From: Elusimicrobiota bacterium
Lineage (GTDB): Bacteria > Elusimicrobiota > Elusimicrobia > UBA1565 > UBA9628
Length of the DNA: 45,170 nt
Direction: 5' to 3'
Assembly (NCBI GenBank): GCA_003151975.1
Contig: PLZD01000019.1
Coordinates: 1 to 45,170 of the forward strand
A program made the position numbers and the translations under genes. The notes beneath the pieces were generated by a model. The model did not search any database and was not told where the DNA came from. It saw only the letters and a list, made by a program, of their open reading frames with translations. The first letter of the stretch is position 1, and each line of letters begins with the position of its first letter. This document shows positions 30,390-38,035 of this stretch, in pieces.

Positions 30390-32780
30390 TCAAGGCCAGG
30401 GATGGCGCGGGTAGCGGCGGGCCAGCTCCCGCTTCACGGTCGGATAGGTGTTCTTCCAGAACGAGCTCAGGTCCTGCGTCTTCTGGACCGTCCGGTGGTT
30501 CGGCGCGAGGATGTCGAACGCCACCGGCAGGCGGCCGTCGCAAAGGCTCAGCGTGCCGCTCATCCGGATGAAGTCGCCCAGGCGCGCCTGCAGCTCCGCC
30601 GGCTGCGACTCGAAGTAGGTAAAGCGCGCCGCCTTGCCCGAGGGCAAGGCGTGCGTCGCGGGCAGCCGGGCGTTCAGGAAGCGCGTGAGCGCCGGCCCCA
30701 GGTAGCTCTCCAAGTGAGGCAGCAGGTGGACCCGCTCGATGTCCTTGAGCGACGTCTTGCCGGCGCAGGCCTCCCCGTAGATCAGTCGCCAGTCGTCGGT
30801 GCCCAGCTCCGGGTAGCCCATGTCCGGGTAGAACCGGCGCATGAGCCTGACCCGCACCACGAACTGGCGCGCCTTCTCGTCGAGGCCCGGATGCTCCAGT
30901 TCGCCCGCGGCGAACTTCTCCGCCCAGATCTCGGCCGAGGCCTTCCGGTCGACCTTGACCGGCTCGCGGCGGTCGAGGATCAGCCCGCGGAACATCAGCC
31001 GCTCCTCGATCAAGGGGCGCTTGGTGCGTTCGTCGAACCCGGAGGCCTTCTCCCACGCGCACTCGCCCGGGAACGCCTCTTGCACCGCCGCCGCCTCAAA
31101 GCCGACGAATAGATTCGCCTCGACTCGCCGCGCTTGCCCGCCGCCCGCGCGCTCGCGGATGTCCAGCGCCAGGATCAGCGGCATTGGTTCTTTGCGCGTC
31201 GAGAGCAGGACGCCGCGCTTGTCCTGCAGGCGATAGTAGCTCCCGGCGCCCTCGCGCGCCGCGAGCCGATCAGAGAACGCCGCGAGCCACACCCGCTCGA
31301 CCGCGCCCTTGGCGGCCGGCGTCGTATGGACGGCCTGCGGGCGCTTCAACTGGCGGAAGACCTCTTGGGTCTCGCGGGGAAACTCCCGGGTCCCCGCGCG
31401 CAGCTCGCGGGCCAGCTCGACAAGGTCGCCCGTGCCCTCGATCCGCAGCTCGTCGGCCGTCTCGAAAATCGCGGCCATCGCGCACGCCCGTTCGAAGGCG
31501 TCCGAGCCGAGCGCCTTGGCGTCCTCGAGGACCGCGGCCACGCGGGGTGCTGCCGGATACGCGAGGAGCGCCCGGCCCCGCGCCGTCGCTCGGCTCGCCG
31601 CGTCCACGGCGCGCAGGGCTTGCAAGTCTTTCTTAGCCAGCGCCCAGGACGCGGCGTGCGGCGGAGTCAACCAATCGAGCTCCTCGGGAAGAGAAGCTGA
31701 CTCGAGCAGCAACGAGCTCAGCTCCAGGCGCGAGATCTCGGGCTTTAAAGCCGCGGCCATGCCGAGCTCATCGGCCTTCGACCACAGCCGCACGCAGCGT
31801 CCCGGCGCCGTGCGTCCCGCGCGGCCCGCGCGCTGGTCGGCGTTGGCCCGGCTGATGCGAGATAAATACAGCGTGTTGATCCCGCGCGCGGCGTCGTAAG
31901 CGGCCACGCGGTGCAGGCCGCTGTCGATGACGGCGGTGACCTCGGGAATGGTCAGGCCGGTCTCGGCCACGTTGGTGGCGACGATGACGCGCTGGCCCGC
32001 CCCGGAGGGTTCAAGCACCGCCTGCTGGTCGGCCAAGTCCATCGAGCCGTGGAGCGACTGCAGGGTCAAGCCTTGCGCGCGGCAATACGGTCCGAGCACG
32101 GCCAGCGCGCGCCGGATCTCGCGCAGGCCCGGCATGAAGACCAGCACCGAGCCGTCCAAGCCTTCGCGGTGCAGCTCTTGAAGAGCTCTGAGCGCGGCCT
32201 CGCCTGGTCCCGAGCGCGTGTCGGGGGCAAGGTGGCGGATGTCAACGGGAAAAAGTCGGCCGGGAACGTCCAGGCGCGCGGCGTCGGGAAGATAGCGTTC
32301 GAGCGGCCCCGCCTCCAAGGTCGCCGACATGACGACGAGCTTGAGGTCGGCGCGCTTCTTCTGGAGGACCTTGAGCCAGGCCAGCGCGAGGTCGCACTCG
32401 AGGGTGCGCTCGTGGAACTCGTCGAGAAGGACCGCGCCGATGCCGGGAAGCTCGGGGTTTTTTAGCATCTGCGCGATGAAGACGCCGTAGGTTTGAAAGA
32501 TCACGGCGGTGTCGGGGCCCGAGCGGTTGTCGAAGCGCACTTGGTAGCCGATTTTTTGGCCAAGGGGAGACCGCGTTTCCGAGGCGACGCGCCCGGCCAA
32601 GCTGCGGGCGGCCAGGCGCCGAGGCTCGAGCACGAGGATCTTTCCGGGGACGGCGCCGATAAGAAATTGCGGGGTTTGGGTCGACTTGCCGCTGCCCGTG
32701 GGGGCGGTCAGAATCAGCGCGCGCGCGCGCGCCAGGGCTTCAAGGATCCGGTCTCGGAACGGCTGGATGGGCAGGATCAT
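30390..32780 (-). CDS. hrpB: ATP-dependent helicase HrpB
   Basis: A 796-residue DEAH-box-type helicase. Motif I is APTGSGKST (about 25-33). The Walker B motif is LLDEFHER, the DEFH variant typical of HrpB, followed by VVMSATLE, and TNVAETGLTIP with QRAGRAGRTAPG in the second half. The C-terminal HrpB-specific region is present (WKNTYPTVKRELARRYPRHPWP). The substrate is presumed RNA; the physiological role is poorly known. The start is ATG at 32778-32780; the open frame runs 92 codons further but that part overlaps the next gene's upstream region and is not protein-like. It is divergent from the ATP-grasp gene. Confidence 0.92.
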   Translation of the reverse strand: MILPIQPFRDRILEALARARALILTAPTGSGKSTQTPQFLIGAVPGKILVLEPRRLAARSLAGRVASETRSPLGQKIGYQVRFDNRSGPDTAVIFQTYGVFIAQMLKNPELPGIGAVLLDEFHERTLECDLALAWLKVLQKKRADLKLVVMSATLEAGPLERYLPDAARLDVPGRLFPVDIRHLAPDTRSGPGEAALRALQELHREGLDGSVLVFMPGLREIRRALAVLGPYCRAQGLTLQSLHGSMDLADQQAVLEPSGAGQRVIVATNVAETGLTIPEVTAVIDSGLHRVAAYDAARGINTLYLSRISRANADQRAGRAGRTAPGRCVRLWSKADELGMAAALKPEISRLELSSLLLESASLPEELDWLTPPHAASWALAKKDLQALRAVDAASRATARGRALLAYPAAPRVAAVLEDAKALGSDAFERACAMAAIFETADELRIEGTGDLVELARELRAGTREFPRETQEVFRQLKRPQAVHTTPAAKGAVERVWLAAFSDRLAAREGAGSYYRLQDKRGVLLSTRKEPMPLILALDIRERAGGGQARRVEANLFVGFEAAAVQEAFPGECAWEKASGFDERTKRPLIEERLMFRGLILDRREPVKVDRKASAEIWAEKFAAGELEHPGLDEKARQFVVRVRLMRRFYPDMGYPELGTDDWRLIYGEACAGKTSLKDIERVHLLPHLESYLGPALTRFLNARLPATHALPSGKAARFTYFESQPAELQARLGDFIRMSGTLSLCDGRLPVAFDILAPNHRTVQKTQDLSSFWKNTYPTVKRELARRYPRHPWP

Positions 32781-32894
32781 CGGCTCGTCGTCGACGCCAT
32801 TATAGCAAGCGCGACGGCGCGCCTTCTTGCCGCCGCCGCCCGCGCTCGCGGGCCACGAGACGCTGGCATGAAAATTGATCCAGTTCGGAGGAAT

Positions 32895-34100
32895 ATGAAG
32901 AAAAACGTCGTTCTGATCAATCGCTGGACGAGCGCGGTCGGCTTCACGAGTTTCGAAACCTACGTCGATCAGGAAGCTTTCCGCGTGCACTACCTCGTCA
33001 CGGAAGGCTCGCGCGGCGCGATTCAAGCGCCGGCGGAGCGCGTGAGCGTGCTGCAAGATTTAGAGCTCGACGCGCTCGCCGCGGAGTTGGAGCGCTTGAT
33101 CGCCGCTCACGGCGCGATCGACTGCTTGATCGCCATGGCCGAGAAGGATCTTCTGGTCGCGGGCCGGCTGCGCGAGCGCTTCGGGATTCGCGGCCAAACT
33201 TTCGCGGAGGCGCGCAAGTTTATCGACAAAGGCATCATGAAGCGGATGATCGCCGACGCGGGAATCGAAACGCCGCGCTTTAGGGAACTCGCGGACGGCC
33301 CAGAGGGCTTGCGATTTCCGCTGATTCTCAAGCCGAAGCGCGAGGCGAGTTCGCGCGGGGTGGAGAAGGTCTCTTCGCCGGCCGAGCTGGCGGCGAAGAG
33401 CGCGGGACTCCGCGCAAGCGATTACTTGCTCGAGGAGTTCTGCCCGGACGGGATCTACCACTTGGACGGCTTCGTCTATCAGGGCGAGATCGTGTTTCAG
33501 ATGTCGAACCAATATATCGGCACGTGCTTGGGGCACGCGCACGGTCGACCGCTGGGCTCCGTTCAAGTGACGGATCCGGCGAGAATCGCGTCCTTCCGCG
33601 GCTTCGCCGGGCGCGTGATCAAAGCGCTGAAGCTTGAGAACGGAAGCTTCCATTTGGAGTGCTTTCTGCGCGGAGATGCGCCGGTATTTCTCGAGATCGG
33701 CGCGCGCGCCGGCGGCGGCGACATTCGCGAAGTGATCGCGCTCGCTCATGGCTTCAATATCGTCAAGGCGTGGATCGACGTGCAGCTTGGGCTGCGTCCG
33801 GAGCTGCCGCGGAACGTGGATACCGCGCGCGCGGGCGGCTGGCTGGTTTTCCCCGCGCCCGCCTATCCGGCGATTTTGGAGGGTGCGAGCTCGTTCCGCG
33901 GCCGCTTCATGTGCCTGGAACGGGAATACACTTTTTCGCGCGGCCACCGGTTCAGCGGCGCCGGCGATATTCACTCCCATTCGGCGGCGCGCTTTCTATT
34001 CGCGGGACCGGAGAGCGACATCCGCGAGGCGGTGCAAACGATTCTGGCGTCGTTCCGCGCGTCGTACCGCGAGGAAATCGCGGCCGTGGTCGAAATCTAA
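32895..34100 (+). CDS. ATP-grasp ligase
   Basis: A 401-residue ATP-grasp enzyme of the L-amino-acid ligase/carnosine synthase-like type, which joins a carboxylate to an amine through an acyl phosphate. The first lobe contains the KRMIADAGIETPRF element (about 115-128) before the ATP-binding lysine in PLILKPKREASSRGVE. The metal site is FLEIGARAGGGDI (about 268-280). GGAGGAAT precedes the ATG. A longer frame to 32493 exists but is not supported. It is the first of three tightly packed plus-strand genes (18 bases before the PaaK-like gene) and would form the peptide-like bond of a product. Confidence 0.85.
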   Translation: MKKNVVLINRWTSAVGFTSFETYVDQEAFRVHYLVTEGSRGAIQAPAERVSVLQDLELDALAAELERLIAAHGAIDCLIAMAEKDLLVAGRLRERFGIRGQTFAEARKFIDKGIMKRMIADAGIETPRFRELADGPEGLRFPLILKPKREASSRGVEKVSSPAELAAKSAGLRASDYLLEEFCPDGIYHLDGFVYQGEIVFQMSNQYIGTCLGHAHGRPLGSVQVTDPARIASFRGFAGRVIKALKLENGSFHLECFLRGDAPVFLEIGARAGGGDIREVIALAHGFNIVKAWIDVQLGLRPELPRNVDTARAGGWLVFPAPAYPAILEGASSFRGRFMCLEREYTFSRGHRFSGAGDIHSHSAARFLFAGPESDIREAVQTILASFRASYREEIAAVVEI

Positions 34101-34118
34101 TCAAGGAAGGGACACGCA

Positions 34119-35402
34119 ATGGATTCAGTTTATAAATTCTCCCCCGATCGGATTCCCGCCGTGCAAAACCGCGAGCCCGCGGACAAGAAACGCCGCCTGG
34201 ACGAGCTGTTCCTGGAATTGGTTCGCCGCGCGCGCAAGGCCCCTTACTTCGCGCGGAAATTAGAGGGACTCGACGTAAACGGCATCGCCGACATCGCGGG
34301 CCTGCCGGTGCTCACGGCGGATGATTACACGCGCAACATGTATCCCTATTCGAACGCGCTGCTCACAACGGACGGGTTTCACGGCGGAACGGTCTCGCGC
34401 ACGGGCGGCACGACCAGCAAGCCGAAATACGCGGTATGGGGCACTTTCGACAAAGACGCGCAGATCGAAGCTTCGCTGCCGCTGCTCGAGACACTGGGTC
34501 TGAGCGAAGGCGATGTGGTAGCGAACATGCTGCACGTCGGAAACCTCTATAGCGGTTTGCTCTCGATAGAGTTCGAAGCGTTCCGCATGGGTTTGACCTC
34601 GCTTGCGCTGTCGGTGGTGAGCCCTGAAACGCTGGTGCAGGTGTGGAAGGATTTTAAGTTCAACGCGATGGTGATTCTGCCCTCGAGCGCGATGCCGGTG
34701 TTGCGCAAAGCGCATGAGCTCGAGCCCTCGTTCCGCGTCGAGAAGGTCATTTTCGGCGGCACTTCGATGACCGCGGCCGACCGCGCGTGGCTGCGCAGCG
34801 CCTTGGGCGTGAAGCGCGTCGCCTCGGTGATCGCGTCGAACGACGGCGGTCCCTTCGGATACCAATGCGAACACATGAGCGGCAATGCGCATCACGCGAT
34901 GGACGAGTACAGCTTTGTGGAGATCGTCGATGAAGACGGCAAACCGGTGCCGGACGGCGGGGAGGGGCGCATCCTGCTCACCAATCTGCACAAGCATGCG
35001 GTGCCGCTGATCCGGTATGAGATCGGCGATGTCGGGCGCTTGGTTCCCGGGCGCTGCGCGTGCGGCCGTTCCGACCGCCGTCTCGAATTTCTCGGCCGCT
35101 CCAAGGACGGCTTCATCCTGATCGGCAACACCACCAACGTCAGCGAAGTGAAGTCGACGCTCGAGCCCCACGGCATCACGGAGCTGCAGATCGTGATCGA
35201 GCAAAAGAACGGCGTCGATCAGGTCAGGATCCGCTTCGCGGCGCCAGTCAAGATCGAAGCGGGCACGCTGATGGATTCGCTCAACGAGCGCTACGGCAAA
35301 CTTGAAGCGGGTCATTTCACCTTCGAACAAGTCGCGATGGGCGCGCTGCCGCGCAATCCGGTGAGCGGCAAGATCGTCGGCCTTATTTACAATCGGAGCT
35401 GA
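34119..35402 (+). CDS. PaaK-like adenylate-forming enzyme
   Basis: A 427-residue protein of the phenylacetate-CoA ligase/adenylate-forming superfamily, which activates a carboxylic acid as an AMP ester. The phosphate loop is SRTGGTTSKPK (93-103), with later segments NDGGPFGYQCE, EGRILLTNLHKHAVPLIRYEIGDVG and GRSKDGFILIG. The small C-terminal lid is present. A cysteine pair (RCACGR) near 308-313 sits where many PaaK-like enzymes bind zinc. Substrate unknown. AGGAAGGG precedes the ATG. It lies 18 bases after the ATP-grasp gene and four bases before the MFS gene. Confidence 0.85.
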   Translation: MDSVYKFSPDRIPAVQNREPADKKRRLDELFLELVRRARKAPYFARKLEGLDVNGIADIAGLPVLTADDYTRNMYPYSNALLTTDGFHGGTVSRTGGTTSKPKYAVWGTFDKDAQIEASLPLLETLGLSEGDVVANMLHVGNLYSGLLSIEFEAFRMGLTSLALSVVSPETLVQVWKDFKFNAMVILPSSAMPVLRKAHELEPSFRVEKVIFGGTSMTAADRAWLRSALGVKRVASVIASNDGGPFGYQCEHMSGNAHHAMDEYSFVEIVDEDGKPVPDGGEGRILLTNLHKHAVPLIRYEIGDVGRLVPGRCACGRSDRRLEFLGRSKDGFILIGNTTNVSEVKSTLEPHGITELQIVIEQKNGVDQVRIRFAAPVKIEAGTLMDSLNERYGKLEAGHFTFEQVAMGALPRNPVSGKIVGLIYNRS

Positions 35403-35406
35403 GCCT

Positions 35407-36648
35407 ATGAAGAGGGAGAATTTGCGGCCGTTGAATCTGGCCACGTTTATCAGCAACTTCGGCGACGGCATGCACACGCTGGCGATCGGCCAGATCTTGT
35501 TCGATCGCACCGGCGCCGTGACCTCGTTCGGGCTCGTGATCGCGCTGAACTACCTGATCGGCATCGTCTGCCAGATCTATGCGGGTCACTTAGCCGACCT
35601 GTTCAAACGCAGCTCGCTCGTGAAGTACAGCGATCTCACGCGCGGGATTTTGGTGATGGGACTCGCTCTGGCGGTAGGCGCGGCGGCACCGATCCGCTGG
35701 ATCGTCGGAATTTCGCTGTTGATCAAAATCGGCACGCAGATCTATCGCCCCTCCTATCAGGCCATGATCTCGGAGGCCGTCGGCGCGGATCGTCTCTCCG
35801 CCTTCAATTCGGCGAATGCGGCGTGCATGCAGGGCGGGCAGGTGCTCGGCATGGCGGCGTTCGGTTTGCTTTTTAAATTCGGACCGGCTTCGGTATTCGT
35901 CGCGGATGCGTTGACGTTCTTCGTGTCCGCGGCGATCGTGCACCGGCTCCAGATCTCCTCGGCGGTCGCGCGTGAAGCGCGCAAGTCGGTGGTCAGAAGC
36001 TGGATCGAAGCCTATCGCTTCGTGCGCGGCGAGAAGGGGCTCCTCCTGCACATCGTGCTCTCGGCCTCGGTCTTTTTGATCTATCCGGTGGTGGAGCTTT
36101 CGATGGTGCCGATCAACGCTCTGCGCTTTGGCGGCGACAAAATGTGGCTCGCGGTTTTGAACGGCGTGTTTTCGGCGGGCTGCGTCCTGTCGATGTGGCT
36201 TAGGAAGTACTGGAAGGACGAAGAGCATGCGTGGTTGTGGATGCTGGCGCAGGCGCTTCTTCTCGGCGTGTTCGCGTTCTCGGGCAGCTCGGGCTCGCTT
36301 GCAATCGCGATTTATCTTGGGCTTGGACTGGTGAGCACGCTCGCCTCGATTCAGCTCTTGAACAGATTGATGAAGCGCAGCCCGGGCGCGTTTCAAGGCC
36401 GCGTTTCGGCGCTTCGCTATTTGACGATCGCGCTGATGATTTCGGCGTTGATGCCCGTGCTCACGTCGACCTTCACGCACAGTCTGGACACGGGTCTTCT
36501 ATGCTCGGCCGGAATGCTCTTGGCGTTTGCTCTGTTGGCGGCCGGCGCCTCGCTGCGTGGTTCGTTCTTGGGCGACGCGACGGTCTTGTGCGCAGAGGAG
36601 AAAGCCCCGGCTCAGGGGCTGGCATTGAAATTGATCGCAATATCATGA
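35407..36648 (+). CDS. Major facilitator superfamily transporter (EntS-like)
   Basis: A 413-residue polytopic protein with about 12 membrane helices, of the MFS_3/EntS-like group that often exports small natural products such as siderophores. The start reads LATFISNFGDGMHTLAIGQI, and the loop GHLADLFKRSSLVKYSDLTR between helices 2 and 3 is the group's version of the conserved MFS loop. The gene follows the PaaK-like gene by four bases and its stop overlaps the start of the next gene (ATGA), so all are cotranscribed. Export of the product of the two preceding enzymes is inferred. Confidence 0.87.
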   Translation: MKRENLRPLNLATFISNFGDGMHTLAIGQILFDRTGAVTSFGLVIALNYLIGIVCQIYAGHLADLFKRSSLVKYSDLTRGILVMGLALAVGAAAPIRWIVGISLLIKIGTQIYRPSYQAMISEAVGADRLSAFNSANAACMQGGQVLGMAAFGLLFKFGPASVFVADALTFFVSAAIVHRLQISSAVAREARKSVVRSWIEAYRFVRGEKGLLLHIVLSASVFLIYPVVELSMVPINALRFGGDKMWLAVLNGVFSAGCVLSMWLRKYWKDEEHAWLWMLAQALLLGVFAFSGSSGSLAIAIYLGLGLVSTLASIQLLNRLMKRSPGAFQGRVSALRYLTIALMISALMPVLTSTFTHSLDTGLLCSAGMLLAFALLAAGASLRGSFLGDATVLCAEEKAPAQGLALKLIAIS

Positions 36649-37709
36649 AGGGCGTATTCGATCGCGCATGCGGCCGCCGTCTTCAGGATTTGTATCATAA
36701 GGGCATCAAAGCGGAAATCTTCAAAGCCGTCCATCAAGTCGCCAGGCCTCGCGGGGCGCCGTCGGCGGAGCAGTTCGCCTTCGTTGAAGGCCCGCTGCCC
36801 GTGCCCGGCCCGGGCGAGGCGCTGGTCGAGAATCTCTATCTCTCGGTCGATCCCTACATGCGCGAGATGATGGACGGCGGCTGGAAGCTCAACGCCCCGC
36901 TCGAGGGGCGGTCGGTGGGCCGCGTCGTCGAGTCCAATGAGCCCGCGCTCAAGCCCGGCCAGCTCGTCTTCCACCGGCAGGGTTGGCGCACGCACGCGGT
37001 GGTCAAGTCGAAGGACGTCCGCTTCCTCATGGAGCGTCCGGGCGTTCCCACGAGCGCCTACCTCGGAATCCTGGGCGGCACGGGCCTGAGCGCCTACATC
37101 GCGTTGGCCAAGGTCGCCAAGCTCGAGAAAGGGGAGGACGTGTTCATCACGTCGGCCGCCGGAGGCGTGGGCACCGCGGCGGGTCAAATCGCGCGGCTCA
37201 TGGGCGCGCGCCGCGTGGTCGGCAGCGCCGGCTCGCCGGCGAAGGTGCGGCATCTTTTGGACGAGCTTCATTTCGACGCCGCCTTCGATTATCACGCTGG
37301 GCCCATGCCCGAGCTGTTGGCCAAGGCCGCGCCCGAGGGCTTTCACGTCTGCGTCGAGAACGTCGGCGGCGAGCAGTTGGAGGCGGCCATCGGCGCCATG
37401 CGTCCGCACGGGCGCATCGCGTGGGTGGGAGCCGTCGCGCAGTACAACGACCTGAAAGCGCCCCCGCCCGCCCCGCGCAACCTCTACGACGTGGTGAGCA
37501 AGAGCCTGCGGCTCGAGGGATTCCTGGTGCGCGATTACAACCATGCGCAGAACGAGCTCGAGGAATTTCTGGCGCCCCACATCGGCTCCGGGCGCGTGCG
37601 CCTCGAGGAGACGGTGGTCGAGGGCTTCGAGAACATCGTGACGGCTTTCCTGGGCGTCATGAAAGGAGCCAACGTCGGAAAGATGATCGTGAAGGCCGCT
37701 CAGCCGTAG
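36645..37709 (+). CDS. Zinc-independent MDR oxidoreductase (NADPH-dependent, CurA-like)
   Basis: A 354-residue medium-chain dehydrogenase/reductase of the 2-alkenal/curcumin reductase-type branch. The cofactor site is AAGGVGTAAGQIARLMGAR (171-189), with VENVGGE and the catalytic-tyrosine-type DPYMR (69-73). Typical family proteins begin near residue 27 here (KAVHQVARPRGAPSAEQF), so the N-terminal 26 residues, starting at ATG 36645, may be a wrong start; other in-frame starts are not clearly better. The ATG overlaps the stop of the MFS gene (ATGA). Substrates are electron-poor enones by family; it may tailor the cluster product or be housekeeping. Confidence 0.82.
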   Translation: MKGVFDRACGRRLQDLYHKGIKAEIFKAVHQVARPRGAPSAEQFAFVEGPLPVPGPGEALVENLYLSVDPYMREMMDGGWKLNAPLEGRSVGRVVESNEPALKPGQLVFHRQGWRTHAVVKSKDVRFLMERPGVPTSAYLGILGGTGLSAYIALAKVAKLEKGEDVFITSAAGGVGTAAGQIARLMGARRVVGSAGSPAKVRHLLDELHFDAAFDYHAGPMPELLAKAAPEGFHVCVENVGGEQLEAAIGAMRPHGRIAWVGAVAQYNDLKAPPPAPRNLYDVVSKSLRLEGFLVRDYNHAQNELEEFLAPHIGSGRVRLEETVVEGFENIVTAFLGVMKGANVGKMIVKAAQP

Positions 37710-38035
37710 ACGGCAAGGCCCAGCACGACCTCGGTCATCGCGTCCGGCGCGCCGGTGAAGCGCAAACCGTACTCCTTGGGGGCAATCCAGGCGACCACAG
37801 CCTCGAACTTGCCGAACCGGCCGACTTCAAGCCGAACCGCAGTTCCCATTTCGAGGTGCGCGTCGATGGAAATCTTCGCGCCGCCGGGAGAGATGTTCTC
37901 GATGAGGCAGTCATGCCAATGCCCGTGCTCCTCGAGACGGCCGTGAAGATTGGGCGCGGCGATCTGGATTTTGGCCGCGTGGCGGACCGGCTTGCGCGCG
38001 TGGCGCCGCCGCTCGGCCCCGGTCTTGGTCGTCAT
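37700..38035 (-). CDS. PilZ-domain c-di-GMP receptor
   Basis: A 111-residue PilZ protein that would bind c-di-GMP and act by contact with a partner. The RxxxR-type N-terminal switch lies in ERRRHARKPVR (about 8-18), and the second motif is ENISPGGAKISID (about 50-62). The start is ATG at 38033-38035, which overlaps the stop of the GAF-PAS-cyclase gene by four bases (ATGA) and is preceded by GGAGGAGAA. The coupling suggests a shared signalling role with the cyclase. Its stop overlaps the end of the MDR gene on the other strand. Confidence 0.85.
   Translation of the reverse strand: MTTKTGAERRRHARKPVRHAAKIQIAAPNLHGRLEEHGHWHDCLIENISPGGAKISIDAHLEMGTAVRLEVGRFGKFEAVVAWIAPKEYGLRFTGAPDAMTEVVLGLAVYG

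Noticed and set aside
32781-33056. A 92-codon N-terminal extension of HrpB.
   Set aside because: Not protein-like for the family, overlaps the ATP-grasp gene and its leader; HrpB starts normally at MILPIQ.
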